From Pelagibacteraceae bacterium AG-325-E08 (lineage in GTDB: Bacteria > Pseudomonadota > Alphaproteobacteria > Pelagibacterales > Pelagibacteraceae): a DNA stretch of 37,386 bases. This document shows positions 16,297-24,738 of the stretch, piece after piece. The notes under the pieces were generated by a model. That model was not told the origin of the DNA. It searched no databases and saw only the letters and a list, made by a program, of their open reading frames with translations. The stretch covers positions 1 to 37,386 of the forward strand of contig QBYE01000013.1 of assembly GCA_003282985.1 (NCBI GenBank). The letters run 5' to 3'. Each line of letters opens with the position of its first letter. Position 1 is the stretch's first letter. Both the position numbers and the translations under genes were made by a program.

Positions 16297-17694
16297 CTAT
16301 AAATTTTTAGTTATATCTTCTGTCATTTTTTTTGCATCTGCAAACAACATCAGAGTGTTTTCTTTATAGAAAAGGTCATTATCAATTCCAGCATATCCCG
16401 GGGATAAACTTCTTTTTACAAATAATACAGATTTACACTTTTCTACATCCAAAACTGGCATTCCATATATTGGGCTTTGAGGATCTGTTTTTGCAACAGG
16501 ATTTGTTACATCATTTGCTCCTATCACAAATGCAACATCTGCATTAGCAAAATCATTATTAATTTCCTCTAGTTCAAAAACTTCATCATAAGGTACATTT
16601 GCTTCAGCAAGTAATACATTCATATGACCTGGCATTCTGCCAGCAACAGGATGAATCGCGTAAGAAACTTTAATATCATTTTTTTTAAGTGTATCTACCA
16701 TTTCTCTTAAAGCATGTTGAGCTTGAGCCACGGCCATACCATAACCTGGTACAATAATGACTGATGAAGCATTCTTCATTAGAAAAGCAGCGTCATCTGC
16801 ATTTCCACTTTTTACTGGTTTTTGTTCTTTATTTTGTGCTGAAGCTGATTGTTCAGTTGCACCAAATCCGCCTAAGATTACATTAAAGAATGATCTATTC
16901 ATTCCTTTACACATTATGTACGATAGGATTGCTCCAGAAGAGCCAACTAAAGCTCCAGTAATTATTAAAGCAGTATTTTCTAAAGTAAATCCAATTCCTG
17001 CAGCTGCCCAACCAGAGTAAGAGTTAAGCATAGAAATTACTACCGGCATATCTGCACCACCAATTGGAATTATTAAAAGAAAGCCAATCAAAAAAGAAAT
17101 CGCCAATAGTATCCAAAATAGATTTGATGATTGAGTTGAACAAAGCAAATAAGTAATTATTATTATTGAAATTAGTATTAAAGCATTAAGTGGATGTTGT
17201 CCTTTAAACGTTATAGGCGATCCTGACATTATTCCTTGAAGTTTTAAAAAAGCAATAATTGAACCTGAAAAAGTTATTGCACCAACTGCTGCTCCAATTG
17301 ACATTTCGATTAAGCTACCAAGTTTAATATTACCAGGAGATCCTAGATTAAACGCTTCTGGATTTAAAAAAGCAGCTATTGCAACAAATACAGCAGCAAG
17401 TCCAACTAAACTATGAAAACCAGCAACTAATTCTGGCATCGCTGTCATTGGAATTTTATAAGCTATAAAGGCACCAATTAGTCCTCCTATTAAAAGAAAG
17501 ATTAAAACAACTACTAGTCCAGTTGAAAAATTACCAATTGATAAAAAGGTAACTGTGACTGCAATAATCATTCCTAAAATTCCAAAAAAATTTCCTTGCC
17601 TAGAAGTTTCTGGTGAAGAAAGTCCCCTTAAAGCTAAAATAAATAATACTCCTGAAATTAAATAAAAAACTGCTGATAAATTTGCTGATAACAT
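16297..17694 (-). CDS. pntB: NAD(P) transhydrogenase subunit beta
   Basis: Proton-translocating transhydrogenase beta subunit: several membrane helices (domain II) and the C-terminal NADP(H)-binding domain III. The 465 residues begin with a hydrophobic region carrying about nine helices. Domain III shows IIVPGYGMAVAQAQHA, HPVAGRMPGHMNVLLAEA, VIGANDVTNPVA and KRSLSPGYAGIDNDLF, all standard NADP-site motifs. Its start overlaps the pntAB stop by one base (TAATG). The complex makes NADPH using the proton gradient. Confidence 0.98.
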   Translation of the reverse strand: MLSANLSAVFYLISGVLFILALRGLSSPETSRQGNFFGILGMIIAVTVTFLSIGNFSTGLVVVLIFLLIGGLIGAFIAYKIPMTAMPELVAGFHSLVGLAAVFVAIAAFLNPEAFNLGSPGNIKLGSLIEMSIGAAVGAITFSGSIIAFLKLQGIMSGSPITFKGQHPLNALILISIIIITYLLCSTQSSNLFWILLAISFLIGFLLIIPIGGADMPVVISMLNSYSGWAAAGIGFTLENTALIITGALVGSSGAILSYIMCKGMNRSFFNVILGGFGATEQSASAQNKEQKPVKSGNADDAAFLMKNASSVIIVPGYGMAVAQAQHALREMVDTLKKNDIKVSYAIHPVAGRMPGHMNVLLAEANVPYDEVFELEEINNDFANADVAFVIGANDVTNPVAKTDPQSPIYGMPVLDVEKCKSVLFVKRSLSPGYAGIDNDLFYKENTLMLFADAKKMTEDITKNL

Positions 17695-18002
17695 TATTTA
17701 TCCTTTTTCTTTTTTTTATACATTGCAAGCATTCTTTGAGTTACCAGAAAGCCTCCAAAAATATTAATTGATGCTAATGATATTGCTAAAAAACCAAAAA
17801 TACTTGAAGTATTAAATATAGTATCAGAGTTTCCAGCTAATCCTGCAATAATTGCCCCAACAATAATGACTGATGAAATAGCATTAGTAACGGACATTAA
17901 AGGCGTGTGTAGTGATGGAGTTACACTCCAAACCACATAGTACCCAATAAAAATTGAAAGTATAAAAATACTTAATCTGAATATAAAAGGATCTATTTCC
18001 AT
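17694..18002 (-). CDS. pntAB: NAD(P) transhydrogenase subunit alpha, membrane part
   Basis: The 102 residues carry the N-terminal domain II helices of the alpha subunit, here a separate gene as in many alphaproteobacteria. Three to four hydrophobic helices are visible, including VVWSVTPSLHTPLMSVTNAI, the conserved segment of this subunit. The C-terminus is a short Lys tail. It sits 4 bp after pntAA and overlaps pntB by one base, keeping subunit order and probably stoichiometry. Confidence 0.96.
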   Translation of the reverse strand: MEIDPFIFRLSIFILSIFIGYYVVWSVTPSLHTPLMSVTNAISSVIIVGAIIAGLAGNSDTIFNTSSIFGFLAISLASINIFGGFLVTQRMLAMYKKKKKDK

Positions 18003-18006
18003 AATT

Positions 18007-19095
18007 TTATTTTATTAAAGTTTTCTCAATTATCTCATCGTCTAAATTTATATTTATCTTTTTATTTTCTTTATCATATAAATTTGAGACAAAGTTAAAT
18101 ACATTTTTTGCATATAAATTTGATGCAGAGGTTGGAAGTTTGTTTAAAATATTGCTCTCTCCCATTATTTTAACACCATTTTTATTTATAACTTCATCAA
18201 CTTTGGTATAGGCTGTGTTTCCACCTTGAATAGCTGCAAGATCATAAATGATTGAACTAGACTGCATATTATTAATCATATCTTCTTTAATGATTAATGG
18301 CGCTTTTTTTCCTGGAATTAAAGCTGTACAAATCACTATATCTATTTTTTTTAACGTTTCTGACAATAATTCTTCTTGTTTTTTTTTAAAATCATCTGAT
18401 GCTTCTTTTGCATAACCTCCCTCAGTCTCTAAATTTTCTGTACCTTCAACTGTTAAAAATTTTCCTCCTAAACTTTCAACTTGTTCTTTTGATGCCATTC
18501 TGACATCTGTTGCAAACACTATTGCTCCCATTCGTTTTGCTGTTGCAATTGCTTGTAGGCCCGCAACTCCAGCACCAACTACCAACACTTTTGCAGCTGG
18601 GATTGTGCCTGCTGCTGTCATCATCATTGGAATTGCTTTTTCAAAATTAGCAAAAGACTCTACTACTGCTTTGTAACCTGCAAGATTTGCCTGTGAAGAC
18701 AATATATCCATAGACTGCGCTCTTGTTATTCTTGGAAGTAATTCTAGTGAAAAAATATTAATATTTTTTTTTACTAAATTACTTATTTTATCTTTGTTAT
18801 CATATGGATTAAAGACACCAATAAACGATTGATTTTCTTTTAATAAAGAACTTTTGTCTTCATCTAATAAAGTTAATTGAACAAGAATATTTGTATTCGT
18901 TATTATTTCTTTTTCATCTTTTAAAATTGAAGCTCCTAATTTTATATATTCCTCATCTTTAATTCCTAGATGACTTCCATAATTTTCAGACAAAGAAACT
19001 TCAAGACCGAGTGAAATATATTTTTTTGCGATTTCGGGAGTAATTGCTATTCTTTTTTCAATCTTTTGATTCTCTAAAATAGATGCAATCTTCAT
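18007..19095 (-). CDS. pntAA: NAD(P) transhydrogenase subunit alpha, NAD-binding part
   Basis: Cytoplasmic NAD(H)-binding domain I, 362 residues, related to alanine dehydrogenase. It shows the N-terminal EKRIAITPEIAKKY, the QANLAGYKAVVES segment, the Rossmann VLVVGAGVAGLQAIATAKRMGA with Asp in FATDVR, and TALIPGKKAPLI. It has no membrane region, because that part is the separate pntAB. It lies 9 bp after the small aa3 subunit IV-like gene. Confidence 0.97.
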   Translation of the reverse strand: MKIASILENQKIEKRIAITPEIAKKYISLGLEVSLSENYGSHLGIKDEEYIKLGASILKDEKEIITNTNILVQLTLLDEDKSSLLKENQSFIGVFNPYDNKDKISNLVKKNINIFSLELLPRITRAQSMDILSSQANLAGYKAVVESFANFEKAIPMMMTAAGTIPAAKVLVVGAGVAGLQAIATAKRMGAIVFATDVRMASKEQVESLGGKFLTVEGTENLETEGGYAKEASDDFKKKQEELLSETLKKIDIVICTALIPGKKAPLIIKEDMINNMQSSSIIYDLAAIQGGNTAYTKVDEVINKNGVKIMGESNILNKLPTSASNLYAKNVFNFVSNLYDKENKKININLDDEIIEKTLIK

Positions 19096-19104
19096 ACATC
19101 TATC

Positions 19105-19215
19105 TTACAGTAAGAATATTGCCATTAAAACTAAAACACCAACAACTGCGACAGTTCCCCATAATACAAACTTTGTAAAATTATTCCAAGTGTTTTTATG
19201 GTTTTCATTATCCAT
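19105..19215 (-). CDS. Small aa3-type cytochrome oxidase subunit IV-like protein
   Basis: A 36-residue frame starting at ATG 19215. It has a hydrophilic N-terminus (MDNENHKNTWNNFTKFVLW) and one membrane helix (about residues 16-36) ending at the stop. The layout and the WNNFTKF pattern before the helix match the bacterial aa3 cytochrome c oxidase subunit IV family (a one-helix accessory subunit), which is often found just upstream of pntAA in alphaproteobacteria. It sits between rpmJ (5-bp gap) and pntAA (9-bp gap). Family call is by pattern and synteny; automated gene finders may miss it because of its length. Confidence 0.7.
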   Translation of the reverse strand: MDNENHKNTWNNFTKFVLWGTVAVVGVLVLMAIFLL

Positions 19216-19220
19216 AAAAA

Positions 19221-19346
19221 TTATTTTTGTCTTGCTTTAAATTTAGGGTTAGTTTTATTAATAATATAAATTCTACCTCTTCTTCTAACAAGCTTAGAAT
19301 TAAGATCTCGTTTTTTAATCGATTTAAGTGAACTTTTTATTTTCAT
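19221..19346 (-). CDS. rpmJ: Ribosomal protein L36
   Basis: A 41-residue, very basic protein containing [18 protein letters not shown] and ending NPKFKARQK. This is the zinc-free L36 form (no CxxC motif) common in alphaproteobacteria, with the usual length. The ATG is only 14 nt after the 3' end of the 5S rRNA gene, with no terminator and no Shine-Dalgarno in between, so it is probably co-transcribed with 5S. Confidence 0.95.
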   Translation of the reverse strand: MKIKSSLKSIKKRDLNSKLVRRRGRIYIINKTNPKFKARQK

Positions 19347-19360
19347 AAGTTTAGAATTTA

Positions 19361-19476
19361 GCCTGGCAAAGTCCTACTCTTCCATGTCTTAAGACAAAGT
19401 ACCATCGGCGCTGAAAAGCTTGACTTCCGAGTTCGAGATGGGATCGGGTATTACCTCTTCGCTATAATCACCAGGC
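19361..19476 (-). rRNA. rrf: 5S ribosomal RNA, detached from 16S-23S
   Basis: The minus strand from 19476 to 19361 gives a 116-nt 5S rRNA beginning GCCTGGTGATTATAGCGAAG and ending CTTTGCCAGGC, with helix I formed by GCCTGG(T)/CCAGGC ends. The internal ACCCGATCCCATCTCGAAC and GCCGATGGTACT blocks are standard. No 23S gene precedes it; instead the minus-strand upstream sequence is the surface island for at least 17.9 kb. This is the split rRNA arrangement reported for SAR11. It carries its own promoter (19483-19510). Confidence 0.97.
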
Positions 19477-19482
19477 GAAATA

Positions 19483-19510
19483 GTTATACCCAAAGAAACA
19501 TTTTAGTCAA
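19483..19510 (-). promoter_or_regulatory. Sigma70-like promoter dedicated to 5S rRNA
   Basis: Reading the minus strand, TTGACT (19510-19505) and TATAAC (19488-19483) are separated by 16 nt, each one mismatch from consensus. The first base of 5S (19476) is the seventh base after the -10 box, exactly where transcription should begin. It lies in the 53-bp gap after the family 2 glycosyltransferase. It is the best matched promoter I see in the window. Confidence 0.8.
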
Positions 19511-19529
19511 AGATAAATTTTTAAGGAAT

Positions 19530-20252
19530 TTAAGATTTAAATGAATACAAAATTATCGTTTTTAAGGCAATAAAAGCATCTTTAAGTCCTATTTTTTTTC
19601 CTTCTTGGTAAGATCTTCCATTGTAAGTGATTGGAACCTCAAAAAATTTATACTTTTTTTTTGATAATTTAATAGTTACTTCAGGTTCAAATGAAAAAGT
19701 TTTCTCCTTGAGAGAAATATTTTTCAAAGCATCTGTTTTAAAAACTTTATACCCAGTTTCCATATCAGTAAGATTTAGATTTATAAAAAGATTACAAATA
19801 AAAGTTAAAATTTTGTTTGCTAAATAATGCCAAAAAAAATGAATTCTAACATATTTACCTCCTCCTAAGAATCTTGAACCATACACAACATCTGCATTTG
19901 CTTCAAAAAAAGGAACTAATAACTTATTATAATCAAAAGGGTCATATTCTAAATCTGCATCTTGAATGATAATAATATCTCCAGTAACTTTTTTGAGTGC
20001 TGTTTGAATTGCTGCACCCTTACCTAAATTACTTTCGTGAAAATGAGTACTTATTTTTTCTTCATCTTTGAAGCTTTTAATAACTTCAATTGTGCCATCT
20101 TTTGAATGATCATCTACTATAATAATTTCATAATTTAAAAATTTATAAATGGTTAAACTTTCAATTACTTTTTTAATTATAATATCAATTGTATTTTTTT
20201 CGTTATAACATGGAATTATTATTGAAAGTTTTACAGTATCTTTATTAATCAT
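19530..20252 (-). CDS. Family 2 glycosyltransferase (DPM1/polyprenyl-phosphate type)
   Basis: GT-A enzyme that probably moves a sugar from a nucleotide donor to polyprenyl phosphate. The 240 residues show SIIIPCYNEKNTI, IIVDDHSKDGT (DxD-like nucleotide site), GKGAAIQTAL, IIIQDADLEYDP (metal-binding DAD), YGSRFLGGGK and METGYKVFK, the set typical of dolichol-phosphate mannosyltransferase-like enzymes. It lacks C-terminal membrane helices. It overlaps the upstream membrane protein by 8 bp. A lipid-linked sugar made here could serve that GT-C-like neighbour (inference). Confidence 0.88.
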   Translation of the reverse strand: MINKDTVKLSIIIPCYNEKNTIDIIIKKVIESLTIYKFLNYEIIIVDDHSKDGTIEVIKSFKDEEKISTHFHESNLGKGAAIQTALKKVTGDIIIIQDADLEYDPFDYNKLLVPFFEANADVVYGSRFLGGGKYVRIHFFWHYLANKILTFICNLFINLNLTDMETGYKVFKTDALKNISLKEKTFSFEPEVTIKLSKKKYKFFEVPITYNGRSYQEGKKIGLKDAFIALKTIILYSFKS

Positions 20253-21912
20253 TTTTATTTTTTAATTCATTAATTATCAAATATCCATTTTTTTTATTTA
20301 TAATTAGCTTTTTTGATGAGCAAATAAAAGGTGTATTCCAACAAAGTCTACCTTGCCACCCATTTTTTTTTATATTTTTTTTAACATCAGGATAATAAAT
20401 GCTTGCATATTCATTACTATTATCTTTATTAAATAAATATTTATTTTCTATTTTTTGTATACCTAGGAATATTTTTTCTGACTCATAGATTCTTGTAATA
20501 TTTTTTGAAAAATTAAATATTAAAAAAATCACAATGAATACTATGAATTTCTTTTTTGAAAATTCTCTTAAAATAAAAAAATTTGAAAAAATTAAAAATA
20601 CTAAAGTAATAAAAATATATATTGCAAATCTAAATACTGGTGAAAAATTTAACCAAAAAAATAAACTTAAAATAGAGAAAAATAGAAGAACTTTTTTTTT
20701 TTTGAATGTTAAAGATATATTTTTTTTTCTTTTTTTCAAAAATAAAAAAAACAATAACAGTGGTATTACCATTGTCATTAAATGTTCTAGCATTTCATTC
20801 AAACTTCTTTTAAACCAGAAGGAAAACCACGTAAAATTGTTTAAATATTCCTCAGGTGGATAAATATTTCTAGCTAATGAATAACTTTTATTTATCAGTT
20901 CAAGTTTTTTAGATAAATTTATGTTTTCAGGATTAAACCAACTTACATTAAAACATGTAAAATTAGTGGGAAATAAAATACAGCCAGTATAAATAAATTG
21001 TTGAACAAAAAAAACAATAAAAAGAAAATAAATTATTAAAAATTTATTTTCAAAAACATAGAACTTGAAATTTTTAAAATTAGTAAAATATAAATAAATT
21101 GGTAAAATAATAACTGGAATAGTGCTTAGTTTAATTAAAATTGAAAAAATTGAAAAAATAAAATTTAAATAAAAAAAAGATTGCTTTTCAAGATTTGCAG
21201 ATGTTTCATAAAATTTAATAAAAAAGTAAATACAAAAAATTGAATAAATAGTAGCAGGAAAATCAACACCATATTCTGATATTCTTGTGAACTTCAGCAA
21301 GCAATAGAATAAAATTGTAATTAGATAAAAATCACTAATGTTCAAATTTTTTTTTTCCAGAATTTTATTTATTGAGAATATTATGAAACTTAAAAATAAT
21401 AAAAAACTTGGCAAAGTTAAAAAGTTAAAGTTTTTATTTTCTAAAAAAAATAGAGGGTAAAGATTTAACCATATAGAATTGTACACATAAGCTTGATTGA
21501 TGTTTGCAAAACCAAATACTATTTTTTCTTCCAAAAAAGCTAACGCATAAGGAAGATGATAATATCCGAAATCTTCATGATATTTTTGTGATATAAATAT
21601 TGGGATCAATAATAAGAAAATTACAATATTTAGAACATAAGATTTTTTAATAAATTTTGAAAAATCAAAAAATTTATTCTTTTTAAAAAATATGATTAAT
21701 CCAATTAAATAAATTAAGGTATTTAAAAATAAATTAATCTTAAAAAAAAAATGTAAAATTGTTATTAAAAGAGAAATTATTATAAATCCTAAAAGGATAT
21801 CTAAAAAAAAATTTCTTCTTATTTTAATAGGATAAAGACTTCCATAACCCGAAATAGATATAGACAAAATAATTGTAAATAAAACAAATATTAAAAACTC
21901 AACTAGAAACAT
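20245..21912 (-). CDS. Large polytopic membrane protein, possibly a GT-C-like transferase
   Basis: The 555-residue protein has roughly a dozen hydrophobic segments spread from residue 1 to about 470, then a C-terminal soluble tail. After the third or fourth helix comes KYHEDFGYYHLPYALAF, an acidic loop in the place where GT-C glycosyltransferases carry their catalytic Asp/Glu. The fold resembles the LIC_10190-type membrane proteins of surface-glycan clusters. I cannot name a reaction. It is followed, with 8 bp overlap, by a polyprenyl-phosphate-type glycosyltransferase, which fits a lipid-linked donor system. A polymerase role is an alternative. Confidence 0.55.
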   Translation of the reverse strand: MFLVEFLIFVLFTIILSISISGYGSLYPIKIRRNFFLDILLGFIIISLLITILHFFFKINLFLNTLIYLIGLIIFFKKNKFFDFSKFIKKSYVLNIVIFLLLIPIFISQKYHEDFGYYHLPYALAFLEEKIVFGFANINQAYVYNSIWLNLYPLFFLENKNFNFLTLPSFLLFLSFIIFSINKILEKKNLNISDFYLITILFYCLLKFTRISEYGVDFPATIYSIFCIYFFIKFYETSANLEKQSFFYLNFIFSIFSILIKLSTIPVIILPIYLYFTNFKNFKFYVFENKFLIIYFLFIVFFVQQFIYTGCILFPTNFTCFNVSWFNPENINLSKKLELINKSYSLARNIYPPEEYLNNFTWFSFWFKRSLNEMLEHLMTMVIPLLLFFLFLKKRKKNISLTFKKKKVLLFFSILSLFFWLNFSPVFRFAIYIFITLVFLIFSNFFILREFSKKKFIVFIVIFLIFNFSKNITRIYESEKIFLGIQKIENKYLFNKDNSNEYASIYYPDVKKNIKKNGWQGRLCWNTPFICSSKKLIINKKNGYLIINELKNKND

Positions 21913-21931
21913 TTCATAGCTCTAAAAATTT

Positions 21932-22663
21932 TCAATTAATGACCCTTATCTTGTTAAATATTACCATTGGAATTAATTTTAGCCCAACAATATATCTTTT
22001 TAAGAAAATCATTGGATTAAAAAGTAATCTTAATAACCAGCCTAAATAATATTTATCAATTAAATCACTTATGGGTGCTTGATCCTTAGTAAAGAAAGAA
22101 ATAGCAGCACCTGTACAAAAAATAGTCTTTTTTATTCCTAATTTTTTTCTAATATAACATCCTAAAACCTCTTGAGTTCCACCACCGATATTAATAATAA
22201 TATAATCAGGATTAAATTTTATAATCAATTTTAAAAGTTTTCTGTCAGATAAAGTATCTACATCATAGTTGGGTGCAATATAATTGTATATTTTTTTTAT
22301 TCCTAGTTTCTTAATATATCTTCTGTTTGATTTTGAAAAATTTGAATTAGGATCAATGCAGAAAATTTTTTTCTTTTTATTCTTTTTTAAATAATTGAAA
22401 AATAAGTTTAAAAATTTATACCCTGAAAATTTATGAACATTTATATTTTTAAATATCTTAAGTAAAAGGACAAAAAAACCACTATCAAAAAATACGAAAT
22501 CTGCTTTTTGAATTGAAGTATAGTATTGATTGAACACATTAATATTAGCTAAAGCTGGACCCGAAGGAAAAACAAATAAGCCTTTTTTCACAACATATTC
22601 ATTAAAGTTTTTATAATTTATATTAATGAATTTAATTTTTTTAAAAACTATTTTACTAATCAT
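21932..22663 (-). CDS. WecG/TagA/CpsF family glycosyltransferase
   Basis: Family 26 glycosyltransferase, adding the second sugar to an undecaprenyl-diphosphate-linked primer. The 243 residues show the N-terminal FPSGPALANINVFNQYY region, ADFVFFDSGFFVLL with the conserved Asp60, the FNPDYIIINIGGGTQEVLG segment, and the C-terminal CTGAAISFF, LGWLLRLLFNP and KRYIVGLKLIPMVIF tail typical of WecG/TagA. The usual PDGxG around the Asp is changed to FDSGF. It fits downstream of the WecA-type enzyme at 23722. Confidence 0.85.
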   Translation of the reverse strand: MISKIVFKKIKFININYKNFNEYVVKKGLFVFPSGPALANINVFNQYYTSIQKADFVFFDSGFFVLLLKIFKNINVHKFSGYKFLNLFFNYLKKNKKKKIFCIDPNSNFSKSNRRYIKKLGIKKIYNYIAPNYDVDTLSDRKLLKLIIKFNPDYIIINIGGGTQEVLGCYIRKKLGIKKTIFCTGAAISFFTKDQAPISDLIDKYYLGWLLRLLFNPMIFLKRYIVGLKLIPMVIFNKIRVIN

Positions 22664-22673
22664 AAAAAGGCAG

Positions 22674-22693
22674 ACTTAATATTATAATTAAGT
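22674..22693. terminator. Weak AT-rich hairpin between epimerase and wecG-like gene
   Basis: ACTTAAT (22674-22680) and ATTAAGT (22687-22693) form a 7-bp stem with a 6-nt loop in the 61-bp gap. On the minus strand it is followed four bases later by TTTTT. The stem has a single G-C pair, so it may attenuate transcription or mean nothing. Confidence 0.25.
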
Positions 22694-22724
22694 TATTTTA
22701 ATATTACTATACTAATTTAGAACT

Positions 22725-23735
22725 TTAAGATTTAGTATATCTGCTCAAATTTGAACCATGTTTACTAACTTCACTATCTATCCAGTCATAAGTTTTTTTC
22801 AAGCCTGCTTTTAACTTAATTTTAAAGCTCCACTTTAAAATTTTTTTTGCCAAGTCATTATTGCTCGATCTTCCTCTCACTCCTTTAGGTTTGTCTAGTT
22901 TGTATTCACGTTGGAGCTTATTGGTGCCTGAAATATCTTCTATTATTTCAATCATTTTATTGATTGAAACTTGTTCATCACTCCCTATATTGACTGGCTC
23001 AGTATAATCAGACTCGAATAATCTTAGAGTTCCCTCTATACAATCATCAATATACAAAAATGTTCTTGTTTGCTTACCATCTCCCCAAACCTCAATTTTT
23101 TTTTCATTATTTTTTTTAGCTTTAATAACTTTTCTACACAATGCTGCTGGGGCTTTTTCCCTTCCCCCATCGAATGTACCATAAGGCCCATAAATGTTAT
23201 GATATCTAGCTACCCTAACTGGTAATTTATAATCTTCCATAAAGTGCCTACACATACGCTCACTAAATAATTTTTCCCATCCATATCCATCTTCCGGATC
23301 AGCGGGATATGCATCTTCTTCTTTTAATCCCTCTATATTAGCTTTTTGTTGTTTGGACTTATTGTATGCACAAGCACTAGAAGAAAAAAAATACTTCTTA
23401 ATCTTATTTTCTTTGCACGAGATAAGTAAATTGGTATTTATCAATACTGACTGCATACATTCTGCTTTATTGTTTTCAATAAATCCCATTCCACCCATAT
23501 TGCAGGCCATATTAAATACGTAATCAACATCTTTTGTAACTTTTCTACAATTATTTATATCTTTCATATCCATTGAATAATGATTTTTAACTTCCTCAAA
23601 GTCTTGAAACCAATATTCTTTTGGCTTGATATCGGCTGCTATCAAGATATTTTTGTTTTGTAATAGTCTATTTATTAGATGACCTCCAATAAAACCGCCT
23701 GCGCCAACAACTAATATTTTTTTATTTTTTATCAT
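22725..23735 (-). CDS. GDP-mannose 3,5-epimerase-like NAD-dependent epimerase
   Basis: Extended SDR that probably converts GDP-D-mannose to GDP-L-galactose (or GDP-L-gulose). The 336 residues have VVGAGGFIGGHL, ACNMGGMGFIENN, SSSACAYN, EDGYGWEKL, RYHNIYGPYGTFDGGREKAP, WGDGKQTRTFLYIDD and EPVNIGSDE. The catalytic residues known for plant GDP-mannose 3,5-epimerase (Cys145, Tyr174, Lys178, Lys217) fall at Cys122, Tyr151, Lys155 and Lys194, all with the same offset of 23. That spacing argues strongly for this activity over a generic 4-epimerase. It overlaps the WecA-like gene by 14 bp. No GDP-mannose synthesis genes are in the window. Confidence 0.85.
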   Translation of the reverse strand: MIKNKKILVVGAGGFIGGHLINRLLQNKNILIAADIKPKEYWFQDFEEVKNHYSMDMKDINNCRKVTKDVDYVFNMACNMGGMGFIENNKAECMQSVLINTNLLISCKENKIKKYFFSSSACAYNKSKQQKANIEGLKEEDAYPADPEDGYGWEKLFSERMCRHFMEDYKLPVRVARYHNIYGPYGTFDGGREKAPAALCRKVIKAKKNNEKKIEVWGDGKQTRTFLYIDDCIEGTLRLFESDYTEPVNIGSDEQVSINKMIEIIEDISGTNKLQREYKLDKPKGVRGRSSNNDLAKKILKWSFKIKLKAGLKKTYDWIDSEVSKHGSNLSRYTKS

Positions 23736-24738
23736 CAGATCTTAGAAATTGAATTATTAAACCATAAATAATCAAAAATATAATAGAAACTAAAAAAAAG
23801 TTTAATTTAAGGAAATTAAAAAAAATAATTGGTAAAATCGCTAAAATTACCAATATAAGATTAGTATTTAAAAGTGAAAACTTTTTATTTAATAAATGGT
23901 GTATATGATTTCTATCACCATAAAATGGATTATTACCTTTCAATAATCTAGAAATTGTTAACCTTAATAAGTCTAATCCTGGTAAAAACAAAACTAAAAA
24001 GATTTCATCTGCGAAAATAATATTTTCATAAACGTTATGTTCATATATTAAAGCTACTGATAAAATAATTGATAGAATATAAATTCCATTATCTCCTAGA
24101 AATAGCAGATTCATTAAGTTCAAAATTAATAATAAGGTTAGAATTATTATAACAAAAAAATAAAATTCATATTTTTTTGTGGATATTAATAAATATGAAA
24201 ATACAATTAAAAAATAAATACAAGATTGACCATTTATACCATCATAAAAATTTAATGAATTTATCAAAATTACAAAACAAAATACTGTAAATATTATAGA
24301 GAAATTTTCTAAAAATATTTTACTATCGTAAAAAGAAAGCGAGAATTTCTCAATTAACAATTCTTTATTCAGTGTAACTGAAATAATTATAAATATAATA
24401 GATAAAAGTATTTTTTTAAAAGGATTTAAATTATGCTTATCGTCATAAAATCCTAAAAAATAAAAACTTAAAATTAAGATCAAAATACTAGCTATATCTT
24501 TTATTTTAAAATGGCCTTTTTCAAAAAATAAAAATTCTTTGAAGAAAATCAATTGGTAGGTCATTAACACTAAGATATTTATCAAAAGGATTGTACCTCC
24601 TATAAGAGGAGTTTTTTTTCTATGTGTCTTTAACTTTTTATCGGGTACATCAAAAATATTAACAAATTTTGAAACTTTTTTTATATTCAAGAAAATAATT
24701 ATATTTATTAGAATAAATATTAAATATAAATTAATCAT
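23722..24738 (-). CDS. WecA/MraY-family polyprenyl-phosphate sugar-1-phosphate transferase
   Basis: Membrane enzyme that starts glycan synthesis by transferring a HexNAc-1-phosphate to undecaprenyl phosphate. The 338 residues have about ten membrane helices. Conserved cytoplasmic loops are visible: DVPDKKLKTHRKKTPLIGG, LGFYDDKHNLNP (metal-site Asp pair), NSLNFYDGINGQ, FLGDNGIY and GDRNHIHHLLNKK (the histidine motif of WecA-type enzymes). Its ATG overlaps the stop of the small upstream gene by ATGA. It should act first in the glycan pathway encoded around it. Confidence 0.93.
   Translation of the reverse strand: MINLYLIFILINIIIFLNIKKVSKFVNIFDVPDKKLKTHRKKTPLIGGTILLINILVLMTYQLIFFKEFLFFEKGHFKIKDIASILILILSFYFLGFYDDKHNLNPFKKILLSIIFIIISVTLNKELLIEKFSLSFYDSKIFLENFSIIFTVFCFVILINSLNFYDGINGQSCIYFLIVFSYLLISTKKYEFYFFVIIILTLLLILNLMNLLFLGDNGIYILSIILSVALIYEHNVYENIIFADEIFLVLFLPGLDLLRLTISRLLKGNNPFYGDRNHIHHLLNKKFSLLNTNLILVILAILPIIFFNFLKLNFFLVSIIFLIIYGLIIQFLRSDDKK

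Noticed and set aside
20534..20863. Plus-strand ORF of 109 codons inside the large membrane protein gene
   Set aside because: Lys/Asn/Phe low-complexity reading opposite a membrane protein; no start signal and no family pattern.
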